From Nocardioides sp. (GTDB lineage: Bacteria > Actinomycetota > Actinomycetes > Propionibacteriales > Nocardioidaceae): a stretch of DNA of 40,142 nucleotides. Below the pieces are notes generated by a model. The model did not search any database. It was given only the letters and a program-made list of their open reading frames with translations, and was not told where the DNA came from. The position numbers and the translations under genes were made by a program. The stretch is taken from assembly GCF_029937575.1 (NCBI RefSeq), contig NZ_JAPYPS010000014.1, positions 1 to 40,142 of the forward strand, given 5' to 3'. Below are positions 24,517-34,001 of this stretch, piece by piece; the first letter of the stretch is position 1, and every line of letters begins with the position of its first letter.

Positions 24517-25467
24517 TCAGGAGCCCGAGCGTCGCTCAAGCTCCACCGCGAGCCTGCTCACGCGCGAGAGGATCTCGTCGACACGTTGGGCCACCCCGAC
24601 GGCGGGGCCGTCCTGATCCGCACCCGAGCCGGGGCGCATCAGCCGCACCGCGAGGTGAAGGGCCGTCAAGGCGTTGTTGAGCTCGTGGGTGACGTCGCCC
24701 GTCCCGAGCGCGCCGATCCTGGCCACCTCCTCCCCAGAGTCCTCGGTCGCGGTGTCGGCCACCGGCCCGCCGCCGGCAACCTCCTCGGCGATCCAGCGAT
24801 AGCCCGACCCACTGTCCGTGCGCAGGAAGCGCGGGTTCGTCGCGTCGTCCCCCAGCTTGGCTCGCAGGGTGCGGATGTGAGCACGCAGCGCCGCGCGGGT
24901 CTCGTCGCCGTACCTGTCGTCCCACACCTCGGCCAGGAGCCAGGCGTGCGTCAGCAGGCGCCCCGGTTGGGAGACGAACACCTCCAGCAGCCGCCACTCC
25001 TTGGGGGTCAGCCTGACCTCCTCGTCCTCGACCAGCACCAGCCGCGCGCCCAGGTCGACGGTCAGCGTGCCGTAGGTCAGCACGAACGAGCGCTGCTCCC
25101 CCGAGCTCTGCGCGCGACGCAGGAGCGCCCGCAGCCGGGCCACGAGCTCCTCGATCCCGAAGGGCTTCTGCAGGAAGTCGTCGGCGCCGGCGTCCAGGGC
25201 CTCCACCCGTCGTCGCTGGTCGCTCACGCCGGAGAGGATCAGGACCGGCACGTCACTCCACGTGCGCAGCCGTCGTACGACGTCGACGCCGTCCTCGTCG
25301 GGCAGCCGCAGGTCAAGCACGACCACGTCGGGCTCGGCGATGGCGAGCTGCTCGACACCCGAGGTGGCGTCACCCGCCACGACGGGCTCGAAGCCCTCGC
25401 GCAGCAGCGCCGAGGTCAAGGCCCGCGTCAGCTGCACATCGTCGTCGATGACGAGCACCCGGGTCAT
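24517..25467 (-). CDS. OmpR-type response regulator with C-terminal DHp-like H-box extension
   Basis: A 316-aa protein: receiver domain (D8-D10, phosphoacceptor D52 in VVLDLRLPDEDG, K101), then a winged-helix DNA-binding domain of OmpR/KdpE type (LTPKEWRLLEVFVSQPGRLLTHAWLLAEVW, then GYRWIAEE). After residue 232 come about 85 further residues, GTGDVTHELNNALTALHLAVRLM (H261) and RVDEILSRVSRLAVELE. This looks like the dimerisation/phosphoacceptor helix hairpin of a histidine kinase without any ATPase domain. Ordinary members end near residue 230. The extra part may accept phosphate or dimerise with the nearby kinases. A 20-bp repeat element lies 24-43 bp before the start, suggesting autoregulation. 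Confidence 0.9.
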   Translation of the reverse strand: MTRVLVIDDDVQLTRALTSALLREGFEPVVAGDATSGVEQLAIAEPDVVVLDLRLPDEDGVDVVRRLRTWSDVPVLILSGVSDQRRRVEALDAGADDFLQKPFGIEELVARLRALLRRAQSSGEQRSFVLTYGTLTVDLGARLVLVEDEEVRLTPKEWRLLEVFVSQPGRLLTHAWLLAEVWDDRYGDETRAALRAHIRTLRAKLGDDATNPRFLRTDSGSGYRWIAEEVAGGGPVADTATEDSGEEVARIGALGTGDVTHELNNALTALHLAVRLMRPGSGADQDGPAVGVAQRVDEILSRVSRLAVELERRSGS

Positions 25468-25490
25468 GGCGCGAGCATAGGCCAGCCGGC

Positions 25491-25510
25491 CTTCACAGGA
25501 TCCTCACGCC
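25491..25510. promoter_or_regulatory. 11-bp direct-repeat operator upstream of the response regulator
   Basis: CTTCACAGGATCCTCACGCC contains TTCAC and CTCAC with an 11-bp period, one helical turn, as OmpR/PhoB-type regulators prefer. Two similar elements lie at 26028-26047 and 26060-26079. Confidence 0.6.
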
Positions 25511-25576
25511 GTCCCCTGCTGCACTCACGTTCCTCTGCCGTCCGCGGTGGTCGTCGAGTGCGCACACCGGCGCTCG

Positions 25577-25972
25577 TCAGCGGAGCTCGAGCAGGGCTGA
25601 GATCCGCGCGAGCAGGACATCGCTGTCGAAAGGCTTGATCAGGTAGTCCGTCGCCCCTACCGCCAAGCCCTCGGCCACGTGGGCATCCTGGGTGCGCGCG
25701 GTCAGCAGCAGTACCGGCAGCGCGTCGTACGCCGGATCGGCGCGCAGCTCGCGAGTCACGGCGAGGCCGTCGAGCTCTCCGGGCATGGCCACGTCGAGGA
25801 TGGCCAGATCGACGCCACCGCTCTCCCGCAGAGCCGACAGCGCGGCAGCGCCATCTCTCGCCATGACCAGGTCGTACCCGGCAGCGCCGAGCAACATCTC
25901 CAGCAGCACGTGCACGTCAGGGTCGTCCTCGGCGATCAGGAGCCGTGGCTGCCGCCTGCTCTCCCGCTCCAT
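25577..25972 (-). CDS. single-domain CheY-like response regulator
   Basis: A 131-aa receiver domain without an output domain: acidic pocket E15-D16-D17, phosphoacceptor D60 in LAILDVAMPGELDG, the T of LLLTART, and K in LIKPFD. The ATG at 25972 (MERESRRQPRLLIAEDD) gives a normal receiver start; 26020 is possible but adds an unusual tail. Such proteins relay phosphate or bind partner proteins. It is upstream of the OmpR-type regulator on the same strand (109 bp apart) and divergent from the Kai operon. Two 20-bp operator-like elements lie in the divergent gap, so it probably belongs to the same circuit. Confidence 0.85.
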   Translation of the reverse strand: MERESRRQPRLLIAEDDPDVHVLLEMLLGAAGYDLVMARDGAAALSALRESGGVDLAILDVAMPGELDGLAVTRELRADPAYDALPVLLLTARTQDAHVAEGLAVGATDYLIKPFDSDVLLARISALLELR

Positions 25973-26027
25973 GGGAGCCACGGTAGTCCCTGCCCGGCCC
26001 CAGCTCCCGACACCACGCACAGCTCGA

Positions 26028-26047
26028 CTTCACACGGTCTTCACGCC
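26028..26047. promoter_or_regulatory. 11-bp direct-repeat operator, Kai operon distal copy
   Basis: CTTCACACGGTCTTCACGCC has two TTCAC units exactly 11 bp apart. It matches the element upstream of the OmpR-type regulator gene at 16 of 20 positions and lies between the receiver gene and the Kai operon. Confidence 0.6.
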
Positions 26048-26059
26048 TGGTCGACCGAG

Positions 26060-26079
26060 CCGCACAACGTCCTCACGCC
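26060..26079. promoter_or_regulatory. 11-bp direct-repeat operator, Kai operon proximal copy
   Basis: CCGCACAACGTCCTCACGCC shares 15 of 20 positions with the copy at 25491-25510. It sits 32 bp (about three helical turns) from the distal copy and 31 bp before the start of the small ORF. Confidence 0.5.
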
Positions 26080-26110
26080 CACCCGAGAGCGTGGAGACCA
26101 GGAGGTAGTG

Positions 26111-26236
26111 ATGACTGCACAGCAGACCGGGGAGCGTCGAGCTCGACAGGGACAGGCCGCGGCGAGGGAGTTCGCTCGTGACGAGCGCGAGGCGACGTAC
26201 GTCGAGCTCGTACGGGCGGTGAGTCCGCGCACATGA
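26111..26236 (+). CDS. 41-aa charged helical protein, first gene of the Kai operon
   Basis: A 41-residue ORF (MTAQQTGERRARQG to VRAVSPRT) starts at 26111 after a strong Shine-Dalgarno GGAGG at 26101-26105. Its TGA overlaps the kaiB ATG as ATGA, which argues that it is translated and coupled. It is rich in Arg, Glu and Ala and probably one amphipathic helix. I recognise no family. It could be a leader peptide coupling translation to kaiB or a small partner protein. Confidence 0.6.
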   Translation: MTAQQTGERRARQGQAAAREFARDEREATYVELVRAVSPRT

Positions 26237-26565
26237 GGATCGATGCATCGTCCGCCGTGCCCGGATGCGGGAGCGCCTATCGATTCCAGCTCTTCGTGTC
26301 CGGTTCCTCTCCACGGTCCGCCCTGGCCCGTGCCAACCTCACGAGGGTCTGCGACGAGACGGTCCCCGGGAACTACACGATCGAGGTGGTCGACGTGCTG
26401 CTGCGCCCCGACCTCGCCGAGGAGTCGTCGATCCTCGCCACGCCGCTGGTCGTCCGAGTGAGCCCGCATCCCCCACGACGCGCGGTGGGGGACTTCACCG
26501 ACCTGGAGCGGCTCGCCGCCGCCATGGGCCTCTGCCGCACTCCGCAGGCTGAGAGCACGCGATGA
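26233..26565 (+). CDS. kaiB: KaiB family protein
   Basis: A 110-aa protein with the KaiB thioredoxin-like fold: FQLFVSGSSPRSALARANLTRVCDETVPGNYTIEVVDVLLRPDLAEESSILATPLVVRVSPHPPRRAVGDFTDLERLAAAMGL. This follows cyanobacterial KaiB strand by strand, including the RANL helix, the PxxYxIEVxD strand, the TPLVVR strand, and the GDF/GDL turn. KaiB binds KaiC in the cyanobacterial clock; outside cyanobacteria KaiB-KaiC pairs are linked to stress responses. The N-terminus has about 18 extra residues. It overlaps the 41-aa ORF and the KaiC remnant by ATGA junctions, then a PAS-type kinase follows. The family call is strong; the function here is open. Confidence 0.85.
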   Translation: MRIDASSAVPGCGSAYRFQLFVSGSSPRSALARANLTRVCDETVPGNYTIEVVDVLLRPDLAEESSILATPLVVRVSPHPPRRAVGDFTDLERLAAAMGLCRTPQAESTR

Positions 26566-26762
26566 CCGCCGAGATCATGCCGACGCCCGTCTCCACCGTC
26601 GTCAAGGTGCCCACGGGCCAGCCGGGCCTCGACCAGATCCTGCCCGGCGGGATCCTCATCGGGAGCATTCGCGACCACGACGAGGCAGCCGTCTTCGTCA
26701 CCTGCGAGGAGATCGAGATCGTCTCGCGGATGTTCGATCCCAACGGCGGACCGGACTCATGA
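26562..26762 (+). CDS. KaiC-like remnant lacking the P-loop (66 aa)
   Basis: VVKVPTGQPGLDQILPGGILIG matches the start of a KaiC domain (the PTGxxGLDxxLxGG motif). It is followed at once by IRDHDEAAVFVTCEE, which matches the strand normally found about 25 residues later, after the Walker A segment GTSGTGKT and its helix. So the P-loop is cleanly missing in frame, and the protein ends soon after (RMFDPNGGPDS) instead of continuing for over 200 residues. It cannot be an ATPase. It still starts and stops with ATGA overlaps to kaiB and the kinase. It is either a relic kept for coupling or a mini-protein that binds KaiB. The homology reading is from memory. Confidence 0.65.
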   Translation: MTAEIMPTPVSTVVKVPTGQPGLDQILPGGILIGSIRDHDEAAVFVTCEEIEIVSRMFDPNGGPDS

Positions 26763-27799
26763 CGCAGCTCGACGGACGCAGGAGCCTGTCCCCCACCAGT
26801 CTGATCCAGGTGGAGCGGCGGCTCAGCGGTGTGCTGATCGTGGACGCCGACGGCATCGTCCGCCACGACAACCTCGCGGCGCGCCACCTCATCGGCACGG
26901 ATGAGCGCACGCTGGTGGGACGGTCGTTCGGGCTACCGATCGGGGAAGGGGTCGCCCAAGTCGTCGAGATCGTCGACCGCGAGGGCGTCGTCCAGTCGGT
27001 GGACATGCGGGTCGCTCGCTACGCAGGGAGCGACTTCGCCGGCGCCGAGGTCTGGGCGGTCACCCTGCGCCCGAGCGCCCCCCCGACCGTCGACACCACG
27101 TCCGTGGACGACCGACTCGCGCGTCTCGACGATGCCATGTCGGTGACCTACCACGAGCTCGGCAACGCGGTGGCCGGGATCTCGGCAGGACTGACCGTGC
27201 TCCGCGAGGCCTGGGCCGGCCTCGAGGACGCCGACCGTCTGGAGCGGGTGACTCGGATCGAACGCGCCGCCAGCGGGATGACGATGCACCTGAAGAGCTA
27301 TCTCGATGCGAGCCGCATCGAGAACGGGGTCTTCGAGCCTCGTCCCGCCCCGCACCGCCTACTCGACCTGGTGCTCGAGCACCTGCCCGACCTGGGTGCC
27401 CACGCCGCCGACGTCGAGGTCCAGATCTCGGCCAACGCCACCGTCGACGTGGACGAGACCCACTGCTGGTCGATCCTGAGCAACTTCATCCACAACGCCG
27501 TCACCCACGGCGGCCCCCCGATCGTGATCCGTGCCGCTACCGTCGGCCCGGAGACACTGATCGTGGTGAGCGACAGCGGGCCCGGCGTCCCGGCCGGTCA
27601 TGTCGGTCGACTCTTCGAGCGCTTCGGCACCGCCGGCGAGGCCAGCCCGGCCGCGGGCAGCGGCCTGGGACTGTGGATCGCGAGCACGATGGCGGCGGCG
27701 TACGGCGGTCGCGTCTGGTACGAGCGCAACTCGCCCACGGGCTCGCGCTTCTGCGCCCGCCTTCCGTCGGCGCACCGGGACGAGAGGCTACCGGCCTGA
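26759..27799 (+). CDS. PAS-type sensor histidine kinase of the Kai operon
   Basis: A 346-aa soluble kinase. Residues 15-105 look like a PAS domain (RLSGVLIVDADGIVRHDNLAARHLIG, VGRSFGLPIGEGVAQVVEIVDREG). The phosphoacceptor box is SVTYHELGNAVAGISAGL (H132). The ATPase part has SNFIHNAVTHGG (N box), VSDSGPGVP (G1), LFERFG (F box) and GSGLGLWIASTMAAAYGG (G2). It has no membrane segment, so it senses an internal signal. Kinases of this kind are linked to kaiBC in several non-cyanobacteria. It overlaps the KaiC remnant by 4 nt and converges on the acyl-CoA dehydrogenase gene four bases away. Confidence 0.9.
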   Translation: MTQLDGRRSLSPTSLIQVERRLSGVLIVDADGIVRHDNLAARHLIGTDERTLVGRSFGLPIGEGVAQVVEIVDREGVVQSVDMRVARYAGSDFAGAEVWAVTLRPSAPPTVDTTSVDDRLARLDDAMSVTYHELGNAVAGISAGLTVLREAWAGLEDADRLERVTRIERAASGMTMHLKSYLDASRIENGVFEPRPAPHRLLDLVLEHLPDLGAHAADVEVQISANATVDVDETHCWSILSNFIHNAVTHGGPPIVIRAATVGPETLIVVSDSGPGVPAGHVGRLFERFGTAGEASPAAGSGLGLWIASTMAAAYGGRVWYERNSPTGSRFCARLPSAHRDERLPA

Positions 27800-27803
27800 C
27801 GAT

Positions 27804-29900
27804 TCAGCGAGGCAGCCCGAGAATCCTCTCTCCCGCGACGTTCCTCAGGATCTGAGTGGTGCCCCCGGCGATCGAGAGGCAGCGGGTGTTGAGCATCTCC
27901 CAGACGTCGGCCCGCAGCTGGTCCGAAGGGTTCACGATGCCGTCACCCTGCAGCTCCACGACCAGCTCGGAGCCGTCCTGCCGGTTGCGGACCCCCAGGA
28001 GCTTGGCGACGGCGGACTCCGCTCCTGGCCCGTGACCGGTCAGCGAGCGCAGGACCGTGCGGACACCGAGGAGCGAGCAAACGGTGGCCAGGGCGACCGA
28101 GTGGCCGACCCGGACCTTCTGGGCGGCACTCAAGGCACCCGACGTCGCCAGGTCGACTGCTCGCTCCGTGCTCTTGCTCAGCCTGCTGGTCGCCATGGCC
28201 ACCCGCTCGTTGGCCAGTGTGGTGCGCGCGAGCCTCCATCCGTCGCCCGGCGAGGCGACCAGGCAGTCGTCGGGCACGAACACGTCGTCGAGGAAGACCT
28301 CGTTGAACAACGCCTCCCCGGTGATCTCGCGCAGGGGCCGGACGTCGATGCCCGGCGAGTGCTTCATGTCCACCAGGAAGTAGCTGATCCCCTTGTGCTG
28401 CGGGACCTCCGGGTCGGTCCTCGCCAGGCAGATGCCCCAGTCTGCCCGCTCGGCGACCGACGTCCACACCTTCTGCCCCGACAGCCGCCAGCCGCCGTTC
28501 ACCTTCTCCGCCTTGGTGCGCAGCGACGCCAGGTCGGAGCCGGAGCCCGGCTCGGAGAACAGCTGGCACCAGACGAGGTCGCCCAGCAACGAGGGGCGCA
28601 CGAAGCGCTCGCGCTGCTCGTCGGTGCCGTGCTCGAGGATGGTCGGCAGCGCCCACCCGGCGATCACGATGTCGGGACGGGTCACACCGACGCGCGCCAG
28701 CTCCTGGTCGATGACGACCTGGCTGACGGCGTCCGCCCCCAGCCCGGCCGGTGCCGGCCAGTGCGGCACCAGGTAGCCCGACTCGACCAGTGCAGCCCGC
28801 TGCTCGTCCGCGGGCACGTCGGCGATCTCCTCGACGCGGGATCGGATCGCCGAGCGCACGGCCTCGTCGCGACCCTCGAGGTCGACGTCGACCTGACGGC
28901 GCACGCCGCCGACAGCCCGATCGGTGAGGCTGAGCGCGGCGGCGTCGGGGTCGCCGAGCAGCGCCCGCAACGACAGGGCCCGTCGCAGGTAGAGGTGGGC
29001 GTCGTGCTCGTAGGTGAAGCCGATACCTCCGAGCACCTGGATGCAGGTCTTGGCGTTGGCGACCGCACCATCGAACGCGATCGTCTGCGCGACGTCGGCG
29101 GCGAAGGCCCACTGCTGCTCGGTGCCCGAGCTGGCGCAGGCGACGTCCCAGGCGACGGCGGTGACGGACTCGGCCGTCTCGAGCATCTCCGCACACAGGT
29201 GCTTGACCGCCTGGAAAGCCCCGATCTTCTGGCCGAACTGCTCGCGGACCTTGGCGTGCTCGACGGCCGTGGCCAGGCACCAGCGCGCGATCCCGGCGGC
29301 CTCGGCCGCCGCGAACGTGATCGCCGTACGGCGGACCAGGTCGACGCTCAGTGCCGGCACCACCGTCGCAGCGTCCGCGGCGCCGCGCGACAGCTCGACC
29401 GATCCGAAGCGGCGCGACAGGTCGAGCCCCAGGCCATGACCGACCGTCGCCGCCTCGACCGGCACCAGTGACCAGGAGTCGTGCGCATCCGGGAGCAGCA
29501 GGTGGGTGGCCGACGGGGTGTCCCACACGGAGCCGAGGGACGGGTCCAGGCCCAGGCCGACGACGACGGTTCCGTCGACCAGTCCGGCGCCGATGCCCTC
29601 GACGGCGCCGAGCAGGTGGCCTGCCACCGCGGCACCGAGGATCGGGCCGGGCACCAGCTCGTGCGCGCAGGCTTCCAGCGCTACCGCGACGTCCAGCGCC
29701 GTGCCGCCACCGCCCCCGACCTGCACCGGCAGCCCGATCGACGTGACCCCCATCTCCGCGGCGGCCTGCCGGGCCTCGGCGAAGGTCGCACCCGGGTCGG
29801 TCTCCGCGGCGCGGCACACGTCCACGCCGCCCAGCGACGATCCCCACTTGCGCAGGCTGGCTGCCAGCTCGACGTGCTCGTCGGTGATCCCGATCGACAT
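27804..29900 (-). CDS. two-domain acyl-CoA dehydrogenase, FadE34/ChsE3-like
   Basis: A 698-aa chain with two acyl-CoA dehydrogenase domains. The N-terminal one ends around residue 325 (EHAKVREQFGQKIGAFQAVKHLCAEML, CIQVLGGIGFTYEHDAHLYLRRA). The C-terminal one has QLFSEPGSGSDLASLRTKAE, GQKVWTSVAERADWGICLART, TTLANERVAM and the end SIAGGTTQILRNVAGERILGLPR. FadE34 (ChsE3) of M. tuberculosis is also a single two-domain chain and dehydrogenates the five-carbon steroid side-chain CoA thioester, and its gene neighbours kstR there. Here kstR is 4 kb away. A KstR box lies 18 bp before the ATG. The leader GAGGATGG is shared with the WS/DGAT gene. The exact substrate is inferred. Confidence 0.88.
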   Translation of the reverse strand: MSIGITDEHVELAASLRKWGSSLGGVDVCRAAETDPGATFAEARQAAAEMGVTSIGLPVQVGGGGGTALDVAVALEACAHELVPGPILGAAVAGHLLGAVEGIGAGLVDGTVVVGLGLDPSLGSVWDTPSATHLLLPDAHDSWSLVPVEAATVGHGLGLDLSRRFGSVELSRGAADAATVVPALSVDLVRRTAITFAAAEAAGIARWCLATAVEHAKVREQFGQKIGAFQAVKHLCAEMLETAESVTAVAWDVACASSGTEQQWAFAADVAQTIAFDGAVANAKTCIQVLGGIGFTYEHDAHLYLRRALSLRALLGDPDAAALSLTDRAVGGVRRQVDVDLEGRDEAVRSAIRSRVEEIADVPADEQRAALVESGYLVPHWPAPAGLGADAVSQVVIDQELARVGVTRPDIVIAGWALPTILEHGTDEQRERFVRPSLLGDLVWCQLFSEPGSGSDLASLRTKAEKVNGGWRLSGQKVWTSVAERADWGICLARTDPEVPQHKGISYFLVDMKHSPGIDVRPLREITGEALFNEVFLDDVFVPDDCLVASPGDGWRLARTTLANERVAMATSRLSKSTERAVDLATSGALSAAQKVRVGHSVALATVCSLLGVRTVLRSLTGHGPGAESAVAKLLGVRNRQDGSELVVELQGDGIVNPSDQLRADVWEMLNTRCLSIAGGTTQILRNVAGERILGLPR

Positions 29901-29917
29901 AGACCCATCCTCAAAAC

Positions 29918-29931
29918 TAGAACGTGTTCCA
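29918..29931. promoter_or_regulatory. KstR box upstream of the FadE34-like gene
   Basis: TAGAACGTGTTCCA fits TnnAACnnGTTnnA. It sits in the 50-bp gap between the acyl-CoA dehydrogenase gene and the divergent methyltransferase gene, so it could act on both. Confidence 0.82.
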
Positions 29932-29941
29932 ATCCTACTAG

Positions 29942-31689
<1,748 letters not shown>

Positions 31690-31690
<1 letters not shown>

Positions 31691-32442
31691 CACGCGCCCC
31701 CGAGGGGCTTGCGGAAATAGAGCACCATGGACTTGCCGATCATCGGGTCCAGGACCTTGCCCGCCAGCCGCAGTGCCAGCGGCTGCTTCATGATCTCCCA
31801 GACGAGGAGCTTGTGGTACGCCTTGGCGAGCGGGTGGTCGTCGTTCTCGACGCCGACCGCGCACTTGATCCACCAGTACGGCGCGTGCAGGCCGTGGGCG
31901 TAGTCCTTGCCCTCGAACTCCATCGCGTCGCCGGGGGTGCCGTCGTTGAAGCGGCCCGCCTTGGTGACCTTGTCGATCAGCTCGTGGTCGGTGTAGATCC
32001 GGATGTGTCCACCCTCGGCGTTGTGGTAGTCGTCGCTGAGCTTCCAGTTGACGACCTCGGGCAGCCAGCGCGGCACCGAGACGGCCAGCATCCCGCCGGG
32101 CCGCAGCACCCGCACGAGCTCCTTGATCGCGTCGACGTCGGCGTGGATGTGCTCGAGCACCTCGGCCGCCACGATCCGGTCGAACTCCCCGTCGGCGAAC
32201 GGCAGCGCCAGCGCGTCGCCCTGCTTGATGTCGGCCTCGGCGCCGGCCGGCACCTCGCCGGCCTCCTTCATCGCGCCGAACAGCTCCAGCACTCCGGCGA
32301 GCTCGTCGGCGTCCATGTCGAAGGCGACGACGTCGGCGCCGCGGCGGTACATCTCGAACGCGTGGCGTCCGGCGCCGCAGCCCATGTCCAGGACCCGGTC
32401 GCCCGCGCGCAGGCCGAGTCGGTCGAAGTCGACGGTGAGCAT
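31690..32442 (-). CDS. class I SAM-dependent methyltransferase of the GT4 operon
   Basis: A 250-aa methyltransferase of the UbiE/Methyltransf_11 type: RVLDMGCGAGRHAFEMYRRGADVVAFDMD (motif I and the acidic loop), GDALALPFADGEFDRIVAAEVLEHIHAD (motifs II-III) and LVRVLRPGGMLAVSVPRWLPE. The C-terminal half (WKLSDDYHNAEGGHIRIYTDHELIDKV, HAPYWWIKCAVG) is larger than minimal and may bind a lipid-like substrate. One-base TGATG overlaps join it to the glycosyltransferase upstream and the prenyltransferase-like gene downstream, so the three are translated together. Confidence 0.87.
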
Positions 32443-33707
32443 CAGATGGTGTCCTTGCTGGTCGGTGCCGGGGGGTGCTGGTGGAAGTCGGCGATCACGC
32501 TCTCATACGCCGCGGCGACCTTGACCGCCACGGCGCGCCAGCTGAACATCTCCTCGACGCGCTGCCGTCCGGCGGCACCCATCCGGGCTCGACGCTCGGG
32601 GTCGTCGAGCATCAGCTCGAGCGCCCTCTTGAGCTCACCGACGTCACCGGGGGTCACCAGATCGGCGCAGAGCCCGTCGGGGCCGACGACCTCGGGGATC
32701 GCGCCGGCGCGCGAGACGATGAGGGGCGTGGAGCACGCCATCAGCTCGGCAGTCGGCAGCGAGAACCCCTCGTAGAGCGACGGGACGCAGGCGACCTCGG
32801 CCGAGCCCATCAGCGTGACCAGCTCCTCGTCGGAGATGCCGCTGACGAAGCGCACGTGCGGCCCGATGCCGAGGCGCTCGATGACCTTCTCGGTGCGACC
32901 GCCGGGCTGGGGCTTGGTCACCAGGACCAGCTCGGCGTCCCGCTCGGTGCGCAGCTTGGCGAAGGCCTCCAGCAGCGTGACGATCCCCTTCATCGGGGCA
33001 TCGGCACTGGCCATCGCCATGATCCGTCCGGGCACCCGGGGAGTGCTCGGGGGCACGAACATGTCGTCGACACCGAGCAGGATGACCTGCATCCTGGCGG
33101 GGTCGACACCGAAGTCCTTGGCGATGTCCTTCTTCGACGTCTCCGACGGCGTCATGATCAGGCGGGCCTGACGCGCCACCCGGGCCTGCATGCGCAAGAA
33201 GCCGTACCAGCGACGCAGCGTGAGCTTGCGCCAGGGGTTGCGGGTCTGGCTGAGGTCGATGCGGCGGTCGAAGCTGATCGGGTGGTGCAGCGTCGTGATC
33301 AGGGGCAGGCCATAGCCCTCGATGTCGAGCATCCCGGTGCCGAGCACCTGGTTGTCGTGGGCGATGTCGAAGTCACCGGCGCGCTCCTTGAGGGCACGCG
33401 AGACGCGGCTGCTGAACGTCTTCGGCTCCGGGAAGCCCGCCAGGCACATCGTCAGGAACTCCTCGACGTCGATCCGGTCGCGGAACTCGCGGAGCTTGGG
33501 CACCCGGAACGGGTCGGGCTCGCGATACAGGTCCAGGCTGGGCAGCTTGGTCAGCTTCACGCCGTCGTCGAGCACCGGGTAGGGCTGGCCGGAGAAGACC
33601 TCCACGGAGTGGCCGAGGGCGGTCAGCTCGCGACTGAGGTGTCGCAGGTAGATCCCCTGCCCGCCGCAGTGGGGCTTGCTGCGATAGGAGAGCATGGCGA
33701 TGCGCAT
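32442..33707 (-). CDS. GT4 family glycosyltransferase
   Basis: A 421-aa GT-B fold protein. The N-terminal domain opens RIAMLSYRSKPHCGGQGIYLRHLSRELTALGHSVEVFSG, the usual GGxxxY acceptor loop, and has TTLHHPISFDRRIDL. The C-terminal donor domain has VILLGVDDMFVPP, MASADAPMKGIVTLLEAF and ACVPSLYEGFSLPTAELMACSTPLIVSRAGAIPEVVG with the EGFxxxxxE pattern. It transfers a sugar from a nucleotide donor to an unknown acceptor, likely lipid-linked. First gene of a three-gene operon. A KstR-like box lies 107 bp upstream, in the region shared with kstR. Confidence 0.88.
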   Translation of the reverse strand: MRIAMLSYRSKPHCGGQGIYLRHLSRELTALGHSVEVFSGQPYPVLDDGVKLTKLPSLDLYREPDPFRVPKLREFRDRIDVEEFLTMCLAGFPEPKTFSSRVSRALKERAGDFDIAHDNQVLGTGMLDIEGYGLPLITTLHHPISFDRRIDLSQTRNPWRKLTLRRWYGFLRMQARVARQARLIMTPSETSKKDIAKDFGVDPARMQVILLGVDDMFVPPSTPRVPGRIMAMASADAPMKGIVTLLEAFAKLRTERDAELVLVTKPQPGGRTEKVIERLGIGPHVRFVSGISDEELVTLMGSAEVACVPSLYEGFSLPTAELMACSTPLIVSRAGAIPEVVGPDGLCADLVTPGDVGELKRALELMLDDPERRARMGAAGRQRVEEMFSWRAVAVKVAAAYESVIADFHQHPPAPTSKDTI

Positions 33708-33813
33708 CCGGCGCGACCTCTTTCGTCTCGGTTTCGTCGTACGGCATCGGCGGTGAGACGCGCCGGGCCGAGCATCTCGGGGAATCAGGCTGGGTAGTCT
33801 GGCTGGGTCAATC

Positions 33814-33827
33814 TAGAACGTGTTCCT
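33814..33827. promoter_or_regulatory. KstR-like box between kstR and the GT4 operon (one mismatch)
   Basis: TAGAACGTGTTCCT matches TnnAACnnGTTnnA except for the last base. Placed in the 294-bp divergent region, it fits autoregulation of kstR and possible control of the glycosyltransferase operon. Confidence 0.7.
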
Positions 33828-34001
33828 ATGATGGACCACCGATTGGTAGCCTAGCCGGGTACTCGGCTCCCTGAGACAAGTCTTACAGCATCCGCACCTC
33901 TCTACCCACCGTCTTCCCACAGTCCCCGGCGCATTCACCTCGATCTGCAACGACGCAGCGTGCTGGTGGCCTTCCATTCTCGTGAACCCATGGAGGTCCC
34001 G

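Noticed and set aside
27600..29471. 623-codon plus-strand frame opposite the FadE34-like gene
   Set aside because: No motifs and antisense composition; the dehydrogenase on the minus strand is clear.
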